Positions 7,473-14,341 of a DNA stretch of 16,140 bases are shown piece by piece. The translations under genes and the position numbers were made by a program. The notes below the pieces were generated by a model. It saw nothing but the letters and a program-made list of their open reading frames with translations. It searched no databases and was not told the DNA's origin. The stretch comes from Actinomycetes bacterium (GTDB lineage Bacteria > Actinomycetota > Actinomycetes > Actinomycetales > Microbacteriaceae). The stretch lies in NCBI GenBank assembly GCA_030425055.1, contig JAUHVN010000026.1:1-16140 (forward strand), read 5' to 3'. How positions within the stretch are numbered: position 1 is the stretch's first letter; every line of letters begins with the position of its first letter.

Positions 7473-7633
7473 CCTCCCGTTCAGAGTAATCGCGCGGCGA
7501 TGCAAGGGCGATCGACATCATCGCCGACGGGCGCCAACTCTCACGTTCGGAGTCGACACGACCGGGGCTGAGTCCGGCCATGCGGACGTTGCGCGACGCC
7601 TCTCGGTCGTCAGCGCGGACACGCCCCGGCCAG

Positions 7634-8224
7634 TCAGCGATCAGCGCACTGGCGATCAGCTGGTTCGTCGAACGTGGGCACGGGGCGGGCCTGGGCGTCT
7701 TCAGGTGTCAGCGCCAGGCCGTTCTCCCGGATGTCTGCGGTCAGCCAGTCCATCTCGAGGATCTCGCGCTTCTGCGCCTCGCTGATCGCGACGGCGAGTT
7801 CGCAGACGCGGACGTCTTGGATCTGAGCCCGTTCCGAGCGGGTGATCGCGAGGGAGTGGTGGGGGACCATGCCCTGCATGAATCCGATGTCGTCGACGGT
7901 GATCTGGCTGCGATCCAGATAGATGCCGCCGCCGATCAGGAGGACGCCGGCGACGATGATTGCGATGTTCGCCTTGGTGTTCTTGTACATGTCGAGCATC
8001 CAGGCGAGCATGATGAGCACCATCGTCCCGCCCATGGTGATCGCCATGAAGATGCGGCTCTCGCTGAGACGGATGTGGCCCCATTCCCATGAGCCGGCGA
8101 ACATGACGAAGTACATCACGACGACCGCGCTGAGGATCATGGCGCCGAATCGGATGTACATCGCGCGTGACTTGTGGGTCTCGCTCCGGTCTTGCTGGTC
8201 GGTGTGCTGCGGTTCTTCCGGCAT
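7634..8224 (-). CDS. DUF305-domain membrane protein
   Basis: 196 residues. The N-terminus is hydrophilic, followed by three transmembrane helices (about 26-45, 58-79 and 85-103) and a C-terminal soluble part with one DUF305 helical unit: GFMQGMVPHHSLAI (His122, His123), then a helix with Cys141 and EILEMDWLTADI. Only one His-His pair is present, against two in the secreted paralogue at 6375-6956, so this is a half-size domain fused to a membrane anchor. The ATG at 8224 is preceded by AAAGGA seven bases upstream. A longer in-frame reading up to 8860 would run through the csoR promoter and gene on the other strand and is rejected. It is divergent from csoR across 162 bp and heads the minus-strand series, so copper control is plausible. 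Confidence 0.85.
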   Translation of the reverse strand: MPEEPQHTDQQDRSETHKSRAMYIRFGAMILSAVVVMYFVMFAGSWEWGHIRLSESRIFMAITMGGTMVLIMLAWMLDMYKNTKANIAIIVAGVLLIGGGIYLDRSQITVDDIGFMQGMVPHHSLAITRSERAQIQDVRVCELAVAISEAQKREILEMDWLTADIRENGLALTPEDAQARPVPTFDEPADRQCADR

Positions 8225-8311
8225 GACGCGTCCTTTCAAGTAGGGAGGCTCGCCCATGTATGAAGCCAGCACGCTACCTCTCGGCAGCTGATCGGCACAC
8301 GGGTCTTGCCA

Positions 8312-8326
8312 TACCGTGCCGGGGTA
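8312..8326. promoter_or_regulatory. Possible second CsoR-like site
   Basis: TACC, seven bases, GGTA: the same inner geometry as the csoR operator (TACC at 8361-8364 and GGTA at 8372-8375), centred about 49 bp to its left. It is less symmetrical overall (outer bases differ). It lies upstream of the divergent DUF305 membrane gene and could bring that gene under the same repressor. No clear -35/-10 pair for the minus strand is seen nearby. Confidence 0.35.
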
Positions 8327-8350
8327 GAGTAAAGGAGCATCAGTTCCTTC

Positions 8351-8379
8351 TTGACGTGTATACCCATGGGGGGTATAGT
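8351..8379 (+). promoter_or_regulatory. csoR promoter (-35/-10)
   Basis: TTGACG at 8351-8356 and TATAGT at 8374-8379 are separated by 17 bases, a near-consensus housekeeping promoter. Initiation is expected 7-8 bases after the -10, at about 8386-8387. This coincides with the GTG taken as the csoR start, so the mRNA is probably leaderless. It should drive csoR and, by read-through, copZ, copA and copB. Confidence 0.8.
8359..8377. promoter_or_regulatory. CsoR operator palindrome
   Basis: TATACCC (8359-8365) and GGGTATA (8371-8377) form a perfect 7-bp inverted repeat around a 5-base spacer. The TACCC...GGGTA core is the known CsoR-type operator pattern. It occupies the promoter spacer and part of the -10 element, so a bound repressor would block RNA polymerase. 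The autoregulatory position next to csoR supports the call. Confidence 0.82.
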
Positions 8380-8386
8380 CACCCAT

Positions 8387-8668
8387 GTGAACGGTTACGT
8401 GGCGAACAAGGATGACCTGCTCAAGAGGCTGCGACGTGCCGAAGGTCAGGTGCGGGGTATCGCGCGGATGGTCGAGGAGGACAAGTACTGCATCGACATC
8501 CTCACGCAGGTGTCGGCGGCGACCAGGGCGCTCGAGACGGTGGCCCTGAACCTTCTCGGCGATCACCTGAGCCATTGCGTGGCGGAAGCCAGCGCCGAGG
8601 GCGGTCCGGTCGCGGCGGAGAAGATCCGCGAGGCCAACGACGCCATCGCCCGCCTCGTGCGTTCCTGA
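8387..8668 (+). CDS. csoR: CsoR-type copper-sensing transcriptional repressor
   Basis: 93 residues from the GTG at 8387. Small all-helical DUF156/CsoR fold: LLKRLRRAEGQVRGIARMVEED at the N-terminus, then YCIDILTQVSAATRALETVALNLLGDHLSHCV. The Cu(I) ligand triad is complete: Cys35, His60 and Cys64, equivalent to Cys36/His61/Cys65 of Mycobacterium tuberculosis CsoR. This separates it from nickel (RcnR) and formaldehyde (FrmR) sensors, and Tyr34 before the first Cys is also as in CsoR. Apo-protein binds DNA; Cu(I) releases it. The start is chosen because the promoter would initiate at or next to this GTG. A GTG at 8399 is an alternative, and the in-frame TTG at 8351 lies inside the promoter and cannot be used. 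The gene heads the plus-strand copper operon, 24 bp before the CopZ-like gene. Confidence 0.93.
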   Translation: MNGYVANKDDLLKRLRRAEGQVRGIARMVEEDKYCIDILTQVSAATRALETVALNLLGDHLSHCVAEASAEGGPVAAEKIREANDAIARLVRS

Positions 8669-8692
8669 CACCCCCACGACGAAGGAGACACC

Positions 8693-9040
8693 ATGACCAG
8701 CGACAACCGCATCGATCTGGGACTGAAGGATGCCGGCGCGGGATGCGCCTGCTGCGCACCCTCCACCGCCGCATCCGGCACTGCTGCATCCGCTCAGACG
8801 AAGCCCACGGATGGCTCGGTGACAGCGCACGTGTTCGTGTCGGGGATGACCTGCTCGCACTGTGTCAGCAGCGTGACCGAGGAGCTCACGGCGATCGAGG
8901 GCGTCGACGACGTCTCGGTGGAGTTGAGCGCGGGTGGCGCCTCCCGGGTCGAGATCCGCAGTTCGGCTCCGATCGCCGACGCCGAGATCCAGTCCGCTGT
9001 CGAAGAGGCCGGGTACACCCTGGCGCGCGTGTCGTCATGA
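8693..9040 (+). CDS. copZ: CopZ-like heavy-metal-associated (HMA) protein
   Basis: 115-residue cytosolic protein. Residues about 44-112 form one HMA domain with the Cu(I)-binding loop GMTCSHC (Cys54, Cys57). It should carry Cu(I) to the CopA ATPase and possibly to CsoR. Classical CopZ is about 70 residues. This one has an extra 43-residue N-terminal tail containing a second cysteine group, GAGCACCAP (Cys18, Cys20, Cys21), then an Ala/Ser/Thr linker, so it may bind more than one metal ion. The ATG at 8693 has GAAGGAG just upstream. Its TGA overlaps the ATG of copA (ATGA at 9037-9040), so the two are probably translationally coupled. Confidence 0.88.
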   Translation: MTSDNRIDLGLKDAGAGCACCAPSTAASGTAASAQTKPTDGSVTAHVFVSGMTCSHCVSSVTEELTAIEGVDDVSVELSAGGASRVEIRSSAPIADAEIQSAVEEAGYTLARVSS

Positions 9041-11307
9041 CCATGGGTGATGTCGAGCTCGACATCACCGGGATGACCTGCGCGTCGTGCGCGACGCGCA
9101 TCGAGCGCAAGCTCAACAGGCTCCCCGGGGTGGAGGCGACCGTCAACTACGCGACCGAGAAGGCGCGGGTGCGTGGCGATGACGTCGACCCTGCTGCCCT
9201 GATCGCCACGGTCGAGTCGGTCGGCTACGGTGCCGCGCTTCCGGCGCCGCCGGAGCCCGCTACGACCGACGACGGCACCGAGCCGGTGGATCTCGAGCTC
9301 GCCTCGCTGCGGCGGCGCCTGCTGATCAGCACCGCGCTGTCGGTGCCGGTCGCGCTGATGTCGATGATCCCGGCGCTGCAGTTCGAGTACTGGCAGTGGC
9401 TGGCGCTCACGCTCACCGCTCCCGTGGCGGTGTGGGGCGCGTGGCCGTTCCACCGGGCCGCCGCGATCAACGCCCGGCACGGAGCGGCGACGATGGACAC
9501 CCTGATCAGCGTCGGCGTGACCGCGGCGTTCGGGTGGTCGTTGTATGCGCTGTTCTTCGGCGGCGCCGGAGTGCCTGGCATGACGATGACCTTCACTCTG
9601 ATCGGCGCTCCCCAGGCCGGGGGCCATGAGATCTACCTCGAGGTCGCCGCGCTGGTGACGGTGTTCCTCCTCGCGGGGCGCTACGCGGAAGCGCGGGCCC
9701 GCACGTCGTCGTCGGAGGCGCTGCGGGCGCTGCTCGAGCTGGGTGCCAGAGACGCCGTGCGCCTGGTCGACGGCGCGGAGCAGCGTGTCCCGGTCGATCA
9801 GCTCGTCGTCGGCGACACCGTGCTGGTGCGTCCCGGCGAGAAGATCCCGTCCGACGGCCTGGTCGTCGACGGATCATCGGCGGTGGACGCGAGCATGCTG
9901 ACCGGCGAATCCGTGCCGGTCGAGGTAGGAGTGGGCTCCCGCGTCGTCGGTGCGACGGTCAACGTCGGCGGGCGCCTGGTCGTGGAGATCACCCGGGTCG
10001 GTGCCGACACCGAACTGGCCCGGATGCGGCGGCTCATGGAAGACGCGCAGACCGGGAAGGCCCGGGTGCAGCGCCTCGCCGACCGCGTCTCGGCGGTGTT
10101 CGTGCCGGTCGTGATCCTGCTGTCCATCGCCGCGTTCGTCGGCTGGATGATCGCCGGCGGCAGTCTGGAGCTCGCCTTCACCGCCGCCGTGGCGACCCTC
10201 ATCATCGCCTGCCCGTGCGCGCTGGGTCTCGCGACCCCGACCGCGCTGCTGGTCGGCACCGGACGCGGCTCGCAGATGGGCATCCTCATCCGCGGCCCGC
10301 AGGTGCTGGAGCAGACCCACGACGTCGACGTCATCGTCTTGGACAAGACCGGCACGGTGACCACCGGCACGATGACGGTTTCTGCCGTTCGCCCCGCGGC
10401 CGGTGTCACCCGCGATGAGCTGCTCGCCGCGGCGGCGGCGGTCGAATCCGGATCGGAGCATCCCGTCGCCCGGGCCATCGTGGCCGCAGCCGGCGCAGTC
10501 GCGCCCGCCGACACGTTCGACTCGCATGCCGGGCTCGGCGTGCAGGGGATGGTCGACGGCTCGCTCGTCATGGCCGGCCGCCCCGCGTGGCTGCAGGAGC
10601 AGTGGGGCATCCGCGTCGACGACAACCTGCAGGATGCCGGCGCCCTCGCTGAGGGTGGGGCGACCGTCGTCGCCGTCGGCCGCGACGGGAGCCTGCTGGG
10701 CCTCATCGCGGTGGCCGACACCGTCAAGCCCACCAGCGCCGAGGCCATCGCCCGCTTCCGCGCGCTGGGCATGACGCCGGTGCTGCTCACCGGTGACAAC
10801 GACGGCGCTGCCCGGCACATCGCCGCCCAGGTCGGCATCGACGAAGTGCGATCAGGAGTCACCCCGGCAGGCAAGCTCGATGCGGTGCGCCGGCTGCAGG
10901 AGCAGGGCCACACGGTCGCGATGGTCGGCGACGGGGTCAACGACGCCGCCGCCCTCGCCGCGGCCGACCTGGGCATCGCCATGGGTGGAGGCACGGATGC
11001 CGCGATCGCGGCCAGCGACATCACCGTCGTCTCGGGCGATCTGCTGGTCGTTGCCGACGCAGTGCGGCTGTCCCGGCGCACCCTGCGCACCATCAAGGGC
11101 AACCTGTTCTGGGCGTTCGCGTACAACGTCGCCGCCATTCCCGTCGCCATGGCGGGCCTGCTCAACCCGCTGGTCGCCGCCGCCGCGATGGCGCTGTCGT
11201 CGGTCTTCGTGGTCACCAACAGCCTGCGACTACGTGGGTTCCGCGCGCTTCCGCCCAGCCCGTCGTCGGTCGCCGACGCGGATTCGCGCGCCCTCGCCCG
11301 GCTCTAG
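9037..11307 (+). CDS. copA: Cu(I)-exporting P1B-1 ATPase CopA
   Basis: 756 residues, the usual length. One N-terminal HMA domain with GMTCASC (Cys15, Cys18), then eight predicted transmembrane helices. Core motifs: TGES at 289, CPC in helix 6 at 392-394, DKTGT at 436 with the phosphorylated Asp, SEHP at 473-476 (nucleotide-binding His) and GDGVND at 631. Helix 7 has the Tyr-Asn pair (FAYNVAAIP) and helix 8 Met and Ser-Ser (MALSSVFVVTN), the Cu(I)-site residues that define P1B-1. It exports cytosolic Cu(I) (and Ag(I)) using ATP. The start at 9037 overlaps the copZ stop; an ATG two codons later is also possible. Sequence upstream of 9037 in this frame is not part of the protein. It lies in the CsoR-controlled operon, with copB 37 bp behind. 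Confidence 0.95.
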   Translation: MTMGDVELDITGMTCASCATRIERKLNRLPGVEATVNYATEKARVRGDDVDPAALIATVESVGYGAALPAPPEPATTDDGTEPVDLELASLRRRLLISTALSVPVALMSMIPALQFEYWQWLALTLTAPVAVWGAWPFHRAAAINARHGAATMDTLISVGVTAAFGWSLYALFFGGAGVPGMTMTFTLIGAPQAGGHEIYLEVAALVTVFLLAGRYAEARARTSSSEALRALLELGARDAVRLVDGAEQRVPVDQLVVGDTVLVRPGEKIPSDGLVVDGSSAVDASMLTGESVPVEVGVGSRVVGATVNVGGRLVVEITRVGADTELARMRRLMEDAQTGKARVQRLADRVSAVFVPVVILLSIAAFVGWMIAGGSLELAFTAAVATLIIACPCALGLATPTALLVGTGRGSQMGILIRGPQVLEQTHDVDVIVLDKTGTVTTGTMTVSAVRPAAGVTRDELLAAAAAVESGSEHPVARAIVAAAGAVAPADTFDSHAGLGVQGMVDGSLVMAGRPAWLQEQWGIRVDDNLQDAGALAEGGATVVAVGRDGSLLGLIAVADTVKPTSAEAIARFRALGMTPVLLTGDNDGAARHIAAQVGIDEVRSGVTPAGKLDAVRRLQEQGHTVAMVGDGVNDAAALAAADLGIAMGGGTDAAIAASDITVVSGDLLVVADAVRLSRRTLRTIKGNLFWAFAYNVAAIPVAMAGLLNPLVAAAAMALSSVFVVTNSLRLRGFRALPPSPSSVADADSRALARL

Positions 11308-11344
11308 CCGAGGCCGCAGAAGCACTCCTGGAAGGAGATTCCCC

Positions 11345-13459
11345 ATGAGTCAGCACGACCCTCACCACGCCCCCACTCACGGCGGGCACGCCGCCGGCGT
11401 CGACGAGCTCCACCACGAGGGCGACCATCCCGCGCACGACGACCATGCCGGGCACGGCGAGCATGCCGGGCACGGCGGTCACTCCGGGCACGGCGACCAC
11501 GTCGGCCAGTTCCGCCGACTGTTCTGGATCATGCTCTTCCTCGCGATCCCGGTCGTGGCTTTCTCGGGCATGTTCTCGATGCTGCTCGGCTACCCGCTGC
11601 CGGATGCCCCGTGGGTCGGGTGGATCTCGCCGATCCTGGGCACCGTCATGTATGTGTGGGGCGGTGCGCCGTTCCTGACCGGTGCCGTCAGCGAGCTGCG
11701 TGCCCGCACGCCCGGCATGATGCTGCTGATCGCGCTGGCGATCACCGTCGCCTTCCTCGCGTCGTGGGGCGCCAGCCTTGGTCTGCTGCACCATGAGCTG
11801 GACTTCTGGTGGGAGCTGGCGCTGCTGATCGTCATCATGCTTCTGGGGCACTGGATCGAGATGCGGTCGTTGGCGCAGACCACCTCCGCGCTGGATTCCC
11901 TCGCGGCGCTGCTGCCCGACGAGGCCGAGAAGATCGATGGCGACTCCACGGTCACCGTCGCGCCGGCCGATCTGGTCGTCGGCGATCTCGTCGTGGTGCG
12001 TCCGGGCGGGCGCGTGCCTGCCGACGGCCGCGTGGTGCAGGGGTCGGCGAGCATGGACGAGTCGATGATCACCGGCGAATCCCGCCCTGTGCGCCGTGGA
12101 GACGGCGATCCGGTGGTCGCCGGGACCGTGGCCACCGACTCGGGCCTTCGGGTGGAGATCACCGCGGTCGGCGACGACACCGCGCTCGCCGGCATCCAAC
12201 GGCTCGTGACAGAAGCGCAGAACTCGTCGTCGCGGGCGCAGCGCCTCGCCGACCGTGCCGCCGGATGGCTCTTCTGGTTCGCGCTCGGCGCCGCCGCGAT
12301 CACCGCGACGGTGTGGTCCATGATCGGGATGCCCGATGCCGCCGTCATCCGCACCATCACCGTGCTCGTGATCGCGTGCCCGCATGCGCTGGGCCTGGCC
12401 ATCCCGCTGGTCGTGTCCATCGCCACGGAGCGCGCCGCTCGCGCCGGAGTGCTCGTCAAAGACCGCCTCGCACTCGAGAGCATGCGCACGGTCGATGCCG
12501 TGCTGTTCGACAAGACGGGCACCCTCACCAAGGGCACCCCCGCCGTCACCGGCGTGGAGCCCACTGCAGGAACCGACGAAGACCGACTGATCGCGCTCGC
12601 CGCCGCGGCGGAGGCCGACTCCGAGCATCCGCTCGCGCGGGCGATCGTCGCCGCGGCGCGCGACAAAGACCTCGCCGTGCCGGCATCCTCCGACTTCGAG
12701 TCCTCGCCGGCCATCGGGGTTCGCGCGACCGTCGACGGGCACGTCGTGCAGGTCGGCGGGCCGCACCTGCTCGACCAGGAGGGCGGCGAGGAACTGCCGG
12801 TCGCAGATCAGTGGCGCGACGAGGGCGCCATCATCCTGCACGTGCTCATCGACGGCGAGGTCGCGGGTGCGCTGCGGCTGGCCGATGAGATCCGGCCTGA
12901 GTCGCGCGAGACGGTCGACGGGCTGCACGCCCGCGACGTGGAGGTCGTCATGATCACCGGCGACGCCGAGGCTGTCGCGGCGTCGGTCGCCGCCGAGCTG
13001 GGGATCGATCGATACTTCGCCGGTGTGCGGCCCGAAGACAAGGCGTCGAAGGTGAAGCAGCTGCAAGACGAGGGCGACAAGGTCGCGATGGTCGGCGATG
13101 GCGTCAACGACGCCCCCGCGCTCGCCCAGGCCGACGTCGGCATCGCGATCGGCGCGGGCACCGACGTGGCGATCGCCTCGGCGGGTGTCATCCTCGCCAG
13201 CGACGACCCCCGTTCGGTGCTGTCGGTGATCGAGCTGTCGCGGGCGAGCTACCGCAAGATGAAGCAGAACCTCTGGTGGGCGGCCGGCTACAACCTGATC
13301 TCGGTACCGCTGGCCGCGGGCATTCTCGCGCCGATCGGATTCGTGCTGCCCATGTCCGTGGGAGCGATCCTCATGTCGCTCTCCACCATCGTCGTGGCCC
13401 TCAACGCCCAGCTGCTGCGTCGCCTCGACCTCAGCCCGGAAGCGGTCATCGACCGCTGA
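11345..13459 (+). CDS. copB: CopB-type P1B-3 ATPase with His-rich N-terminus
   Basis: 704 residues. Instead of an HMA domain the N-terminus has 16 His in the first 52 residues, nine of them spaced exactly three apart (28 to 52). The transporter core follows with TGES at 243, CPH in the metal-site helix at 345-347, DKTGT at 389, SEHP and GDGVND at 584. CPH plus a His-rich tail defines subgroup P1B-3 (Enterococcus CopB, Archaeoglobus CopB), associated with Cu(II) and also Cu(I)/Ag(I) export. AAGGAG at 11332-11337 supports the ATG at 11345. It follows copA by 37 bp and precedes the second BNR lipoprotein by 35 bp. Having both P1B-1 and P1B-3 pumps in one operon suggests complementary handling of the two copper oxidation states, which is inference. 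Confidence 0.93.
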   Translation: MSQHDPHHAPTHGGHAAGVDELHHEGDHPAHDDHAGHGEHAGHGGHSGHGDHVGQFRRLFWIMLFLAIPVVAFSGMFSMLLGYPLPDAPWVGWISPILGTVMYVWGGAPFLTGAVSELRARTPGMMLLIALAITVAFLASWGASLGLLHHELDFWWELALLIVIMLLGHWIEMRSLAQTTSALDSLAALLPDEAEKIDGDSTVTVAPADLVVGDLVVVRPGGRVPADGRVVQGSASMDESMITGESRPVRRGDGDPVVAGTVATDSGLRVEITAVGDDTALAGIQRLVTEAQNSSSRAQRLADRAAGWLFWFALGAAAITATVWSMIGMPDAAVIRTITVLVIACPHALGLAIPLVVSIATERAARAGVLVKDRLALESMRTVDAVLFDKTGTLTKGTPAVTGVEPTAGTDEDRLIALAAAAEADSEHPLARAIVAAARDKDLAVPASSDFESSPAIGVRATVDGHVVQVGGPHLLDQEGGEELPVADQWRDEGAIILHVLIDGEVAGALRLADEIRPESRETVDGLHARDVEVVMITGDAEAVAASVAAELGIDRYFAGVRPEDKASKVKQLQDEGDKVAMVGDGVNDAPALAQADVGIAIGAGTDVAIASAGVILASDDPRSVLSVIELSRASYRKMKQNLWWAAGYNLISVPLAAGILAPIGFVLPMSVGAILMSLSTIVVALNAQLLRRLDLSPEAVIDR
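11444..11497 (+). repeat. 18-bp tandem repeat encoding H-x-x-H-x-x units
   Basis: Three consecutive 18-bp units (starting 11444, 11462 and 11480), built on CATGCCGGGCACGGCGAG with few changes, encode HAGHGE, HAGHGG and HSGHGD in the N-terminal tail of CopB. Such tandem DNA repeats can expand or contract by slippage and so change the number of histidines. Confidence 0.85.
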
Positions 13460-13494
13460 AACCGCGTCGGCCCTCGAGGCCCGAAAGGACGCCT

Positions 13495-14328
13495 ATGATC
13501 ACCCGCCCTCACGCGACCGCCACCGCCGTCGCGCTTATCGCGGTCGCTCTCACCGGCTGTGCGGCCGCCGACCCGCCGTCCACCGGCGACGAGCACGCCA
13601 CCGACATGCTCCACGTGCACGCGATCGTCACCACCCCGGGCGGCGACGGCTACTTGCTGGGAACCCACGAAGGAATCTATGCCGCGACACCCGATGGACA
13701 ACTCGGTGACCGGGTCGGCGACGAAGACTTCGACGCGATGGGGCTGACGGCGTCGGGGGAGGACCTCATCGCCTCCGGCCACCCGGGCCGCGACACGTCG
13801 GAAGGACTGGGGGCGGGAAACCTCGGCATCATCCGCAGCGACGATGGCGGCATCACCTGGGATCCGGTGGCGTTCACGGGCGAGAAGGACTTCCACGCCC
13901 TCACCGCCGCGCCGGACGGCACACTGTACGGGCAGGCCACCGACAGCGGCGAACTGCTCTCCAGCACCGACTCCGGCGTCACGTGGCATCCGACCGGCGC
14001 CACCCTCTTCACTTTCGGGCTCGCGGTCGACGCGACCGGCGGAATCCTCGCCGTCACCCCCGACGGGCTGCAGCTCAGCACCGACGGCGGTGCTTCGTTC
14101 GCAACGCTCACGGACGCGCCGAAGCTCTATGCCATCGCCGCGTCTCCCGACCACCAACGACTCGTCGGCGTGGACACCGACGGCACGATCTGGACCAGCA
14201 CCGCCGGCAGTGCCTGGCAAAGCACCGGAGCCGTGCACGGCGCGGCGCAGGCGATCACGATCGCCGACAACGGAAACGTCCTCATCGTCGACGACAGCGG
14301 ACTCAGCCTGCTGCGCTCCGACCGCTGA
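13495..14328 (+). CDS. Secreted BNR/Asp-box repeat lipoprotein (F510_1955-type), copy 2
   Basis: 277 residues with a lipoprotein signal ending at Cys22 (ALTGC). The mature chain starts with a short Asp/Thr/His region and HVHAIV. It then shows the same blocks as the copy at 5425-6318: LLGTHEGIYAA against LVGAHTGVYRA, and DAMGLTASGEDLIASGHPG against DAMGLTVQGDSLLASGHPG. Asp boxes are SDDGGITW, STDSGVTW and STDGGASF. The fold should be a beta-propeller on the outer membrane face. Despite the glycosylhydrolase label used for this family, no catalytic residues can be assigned. AAAGGA at 13484-13489 supports the ATG. It is the last gene of the csoR-copZ-copA-copB series (35 bp after copB), so it is probably copper-induced. 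It ends 13 bp from a convergent gene. Confidence 0.87.
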   Translation: MITRPHATATAVALIAVALTGCAAADPPSTGDEHATDMLHVHAIVTTPGGDGYLLGTHEGIYAATPDGQLGDRVGDEDFDAMGLTASGEDLIASGHPGRDTSEGLGAGNLGIIRSDDGGITWDPVAFTGEKDFHALTAAPDGTLYGQATDSGELLSSTDSGVTWHPTGATLFTFGLAVDATGGILAVTPDGLQLSTDGGASFATLTDAPKLYAIAASPDHQRLVGVDTDGTIWTSTAGSAWQSTGAVHGAAQAITIADNGNVLIVDDSGLSLLRSDR

Positions 14329-14341
14329 CGATGCCGAACGC

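Noticed and set aside
8225..8860. N-terminal extension of the DUF305 membrane protein to 408 residues
   Set aside because: It would cross the csoR promoter, operator and gene on the opposite strand, and the sequence is not protein-like. The ATG at 8224 has its own ribosome-binding site.
8575..9036. Upstream extension of the copA frame across csoR and copZ
   Set aside because: This part reads as Arg/Gly-rich nonsense in a different frame from csoR and copZ, which both have full family motifs. copA starts at 9037, overlapping the copZ stop.
9798..11219. A 473-codon open frame on the minus strand opposite copA
   Set aside because: The composition is Ala/Ser/Thr/Pro/Arg low-complexity and it mirrors a well-supported copA. 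No ribosome-binding site or domain is seen.
10793..11344. Upstream extension of the copB frame into copA
   Set aside because: Ser/Pro/Arg-rich out-of-frame shadow of copA. The ATG at 11345 has AAGGAG upstream and starts the His-rich tail expected of CopB.
11213..13066. A 617-codon open frame on the minus strand opposite copA end and copB
   Set aside because: It lies antisense to copB, is extremely rich in Arg, Gly, His and Asp with no family features, and arises from the high GC of copB codons. copB has all P-type ATPase motifs.
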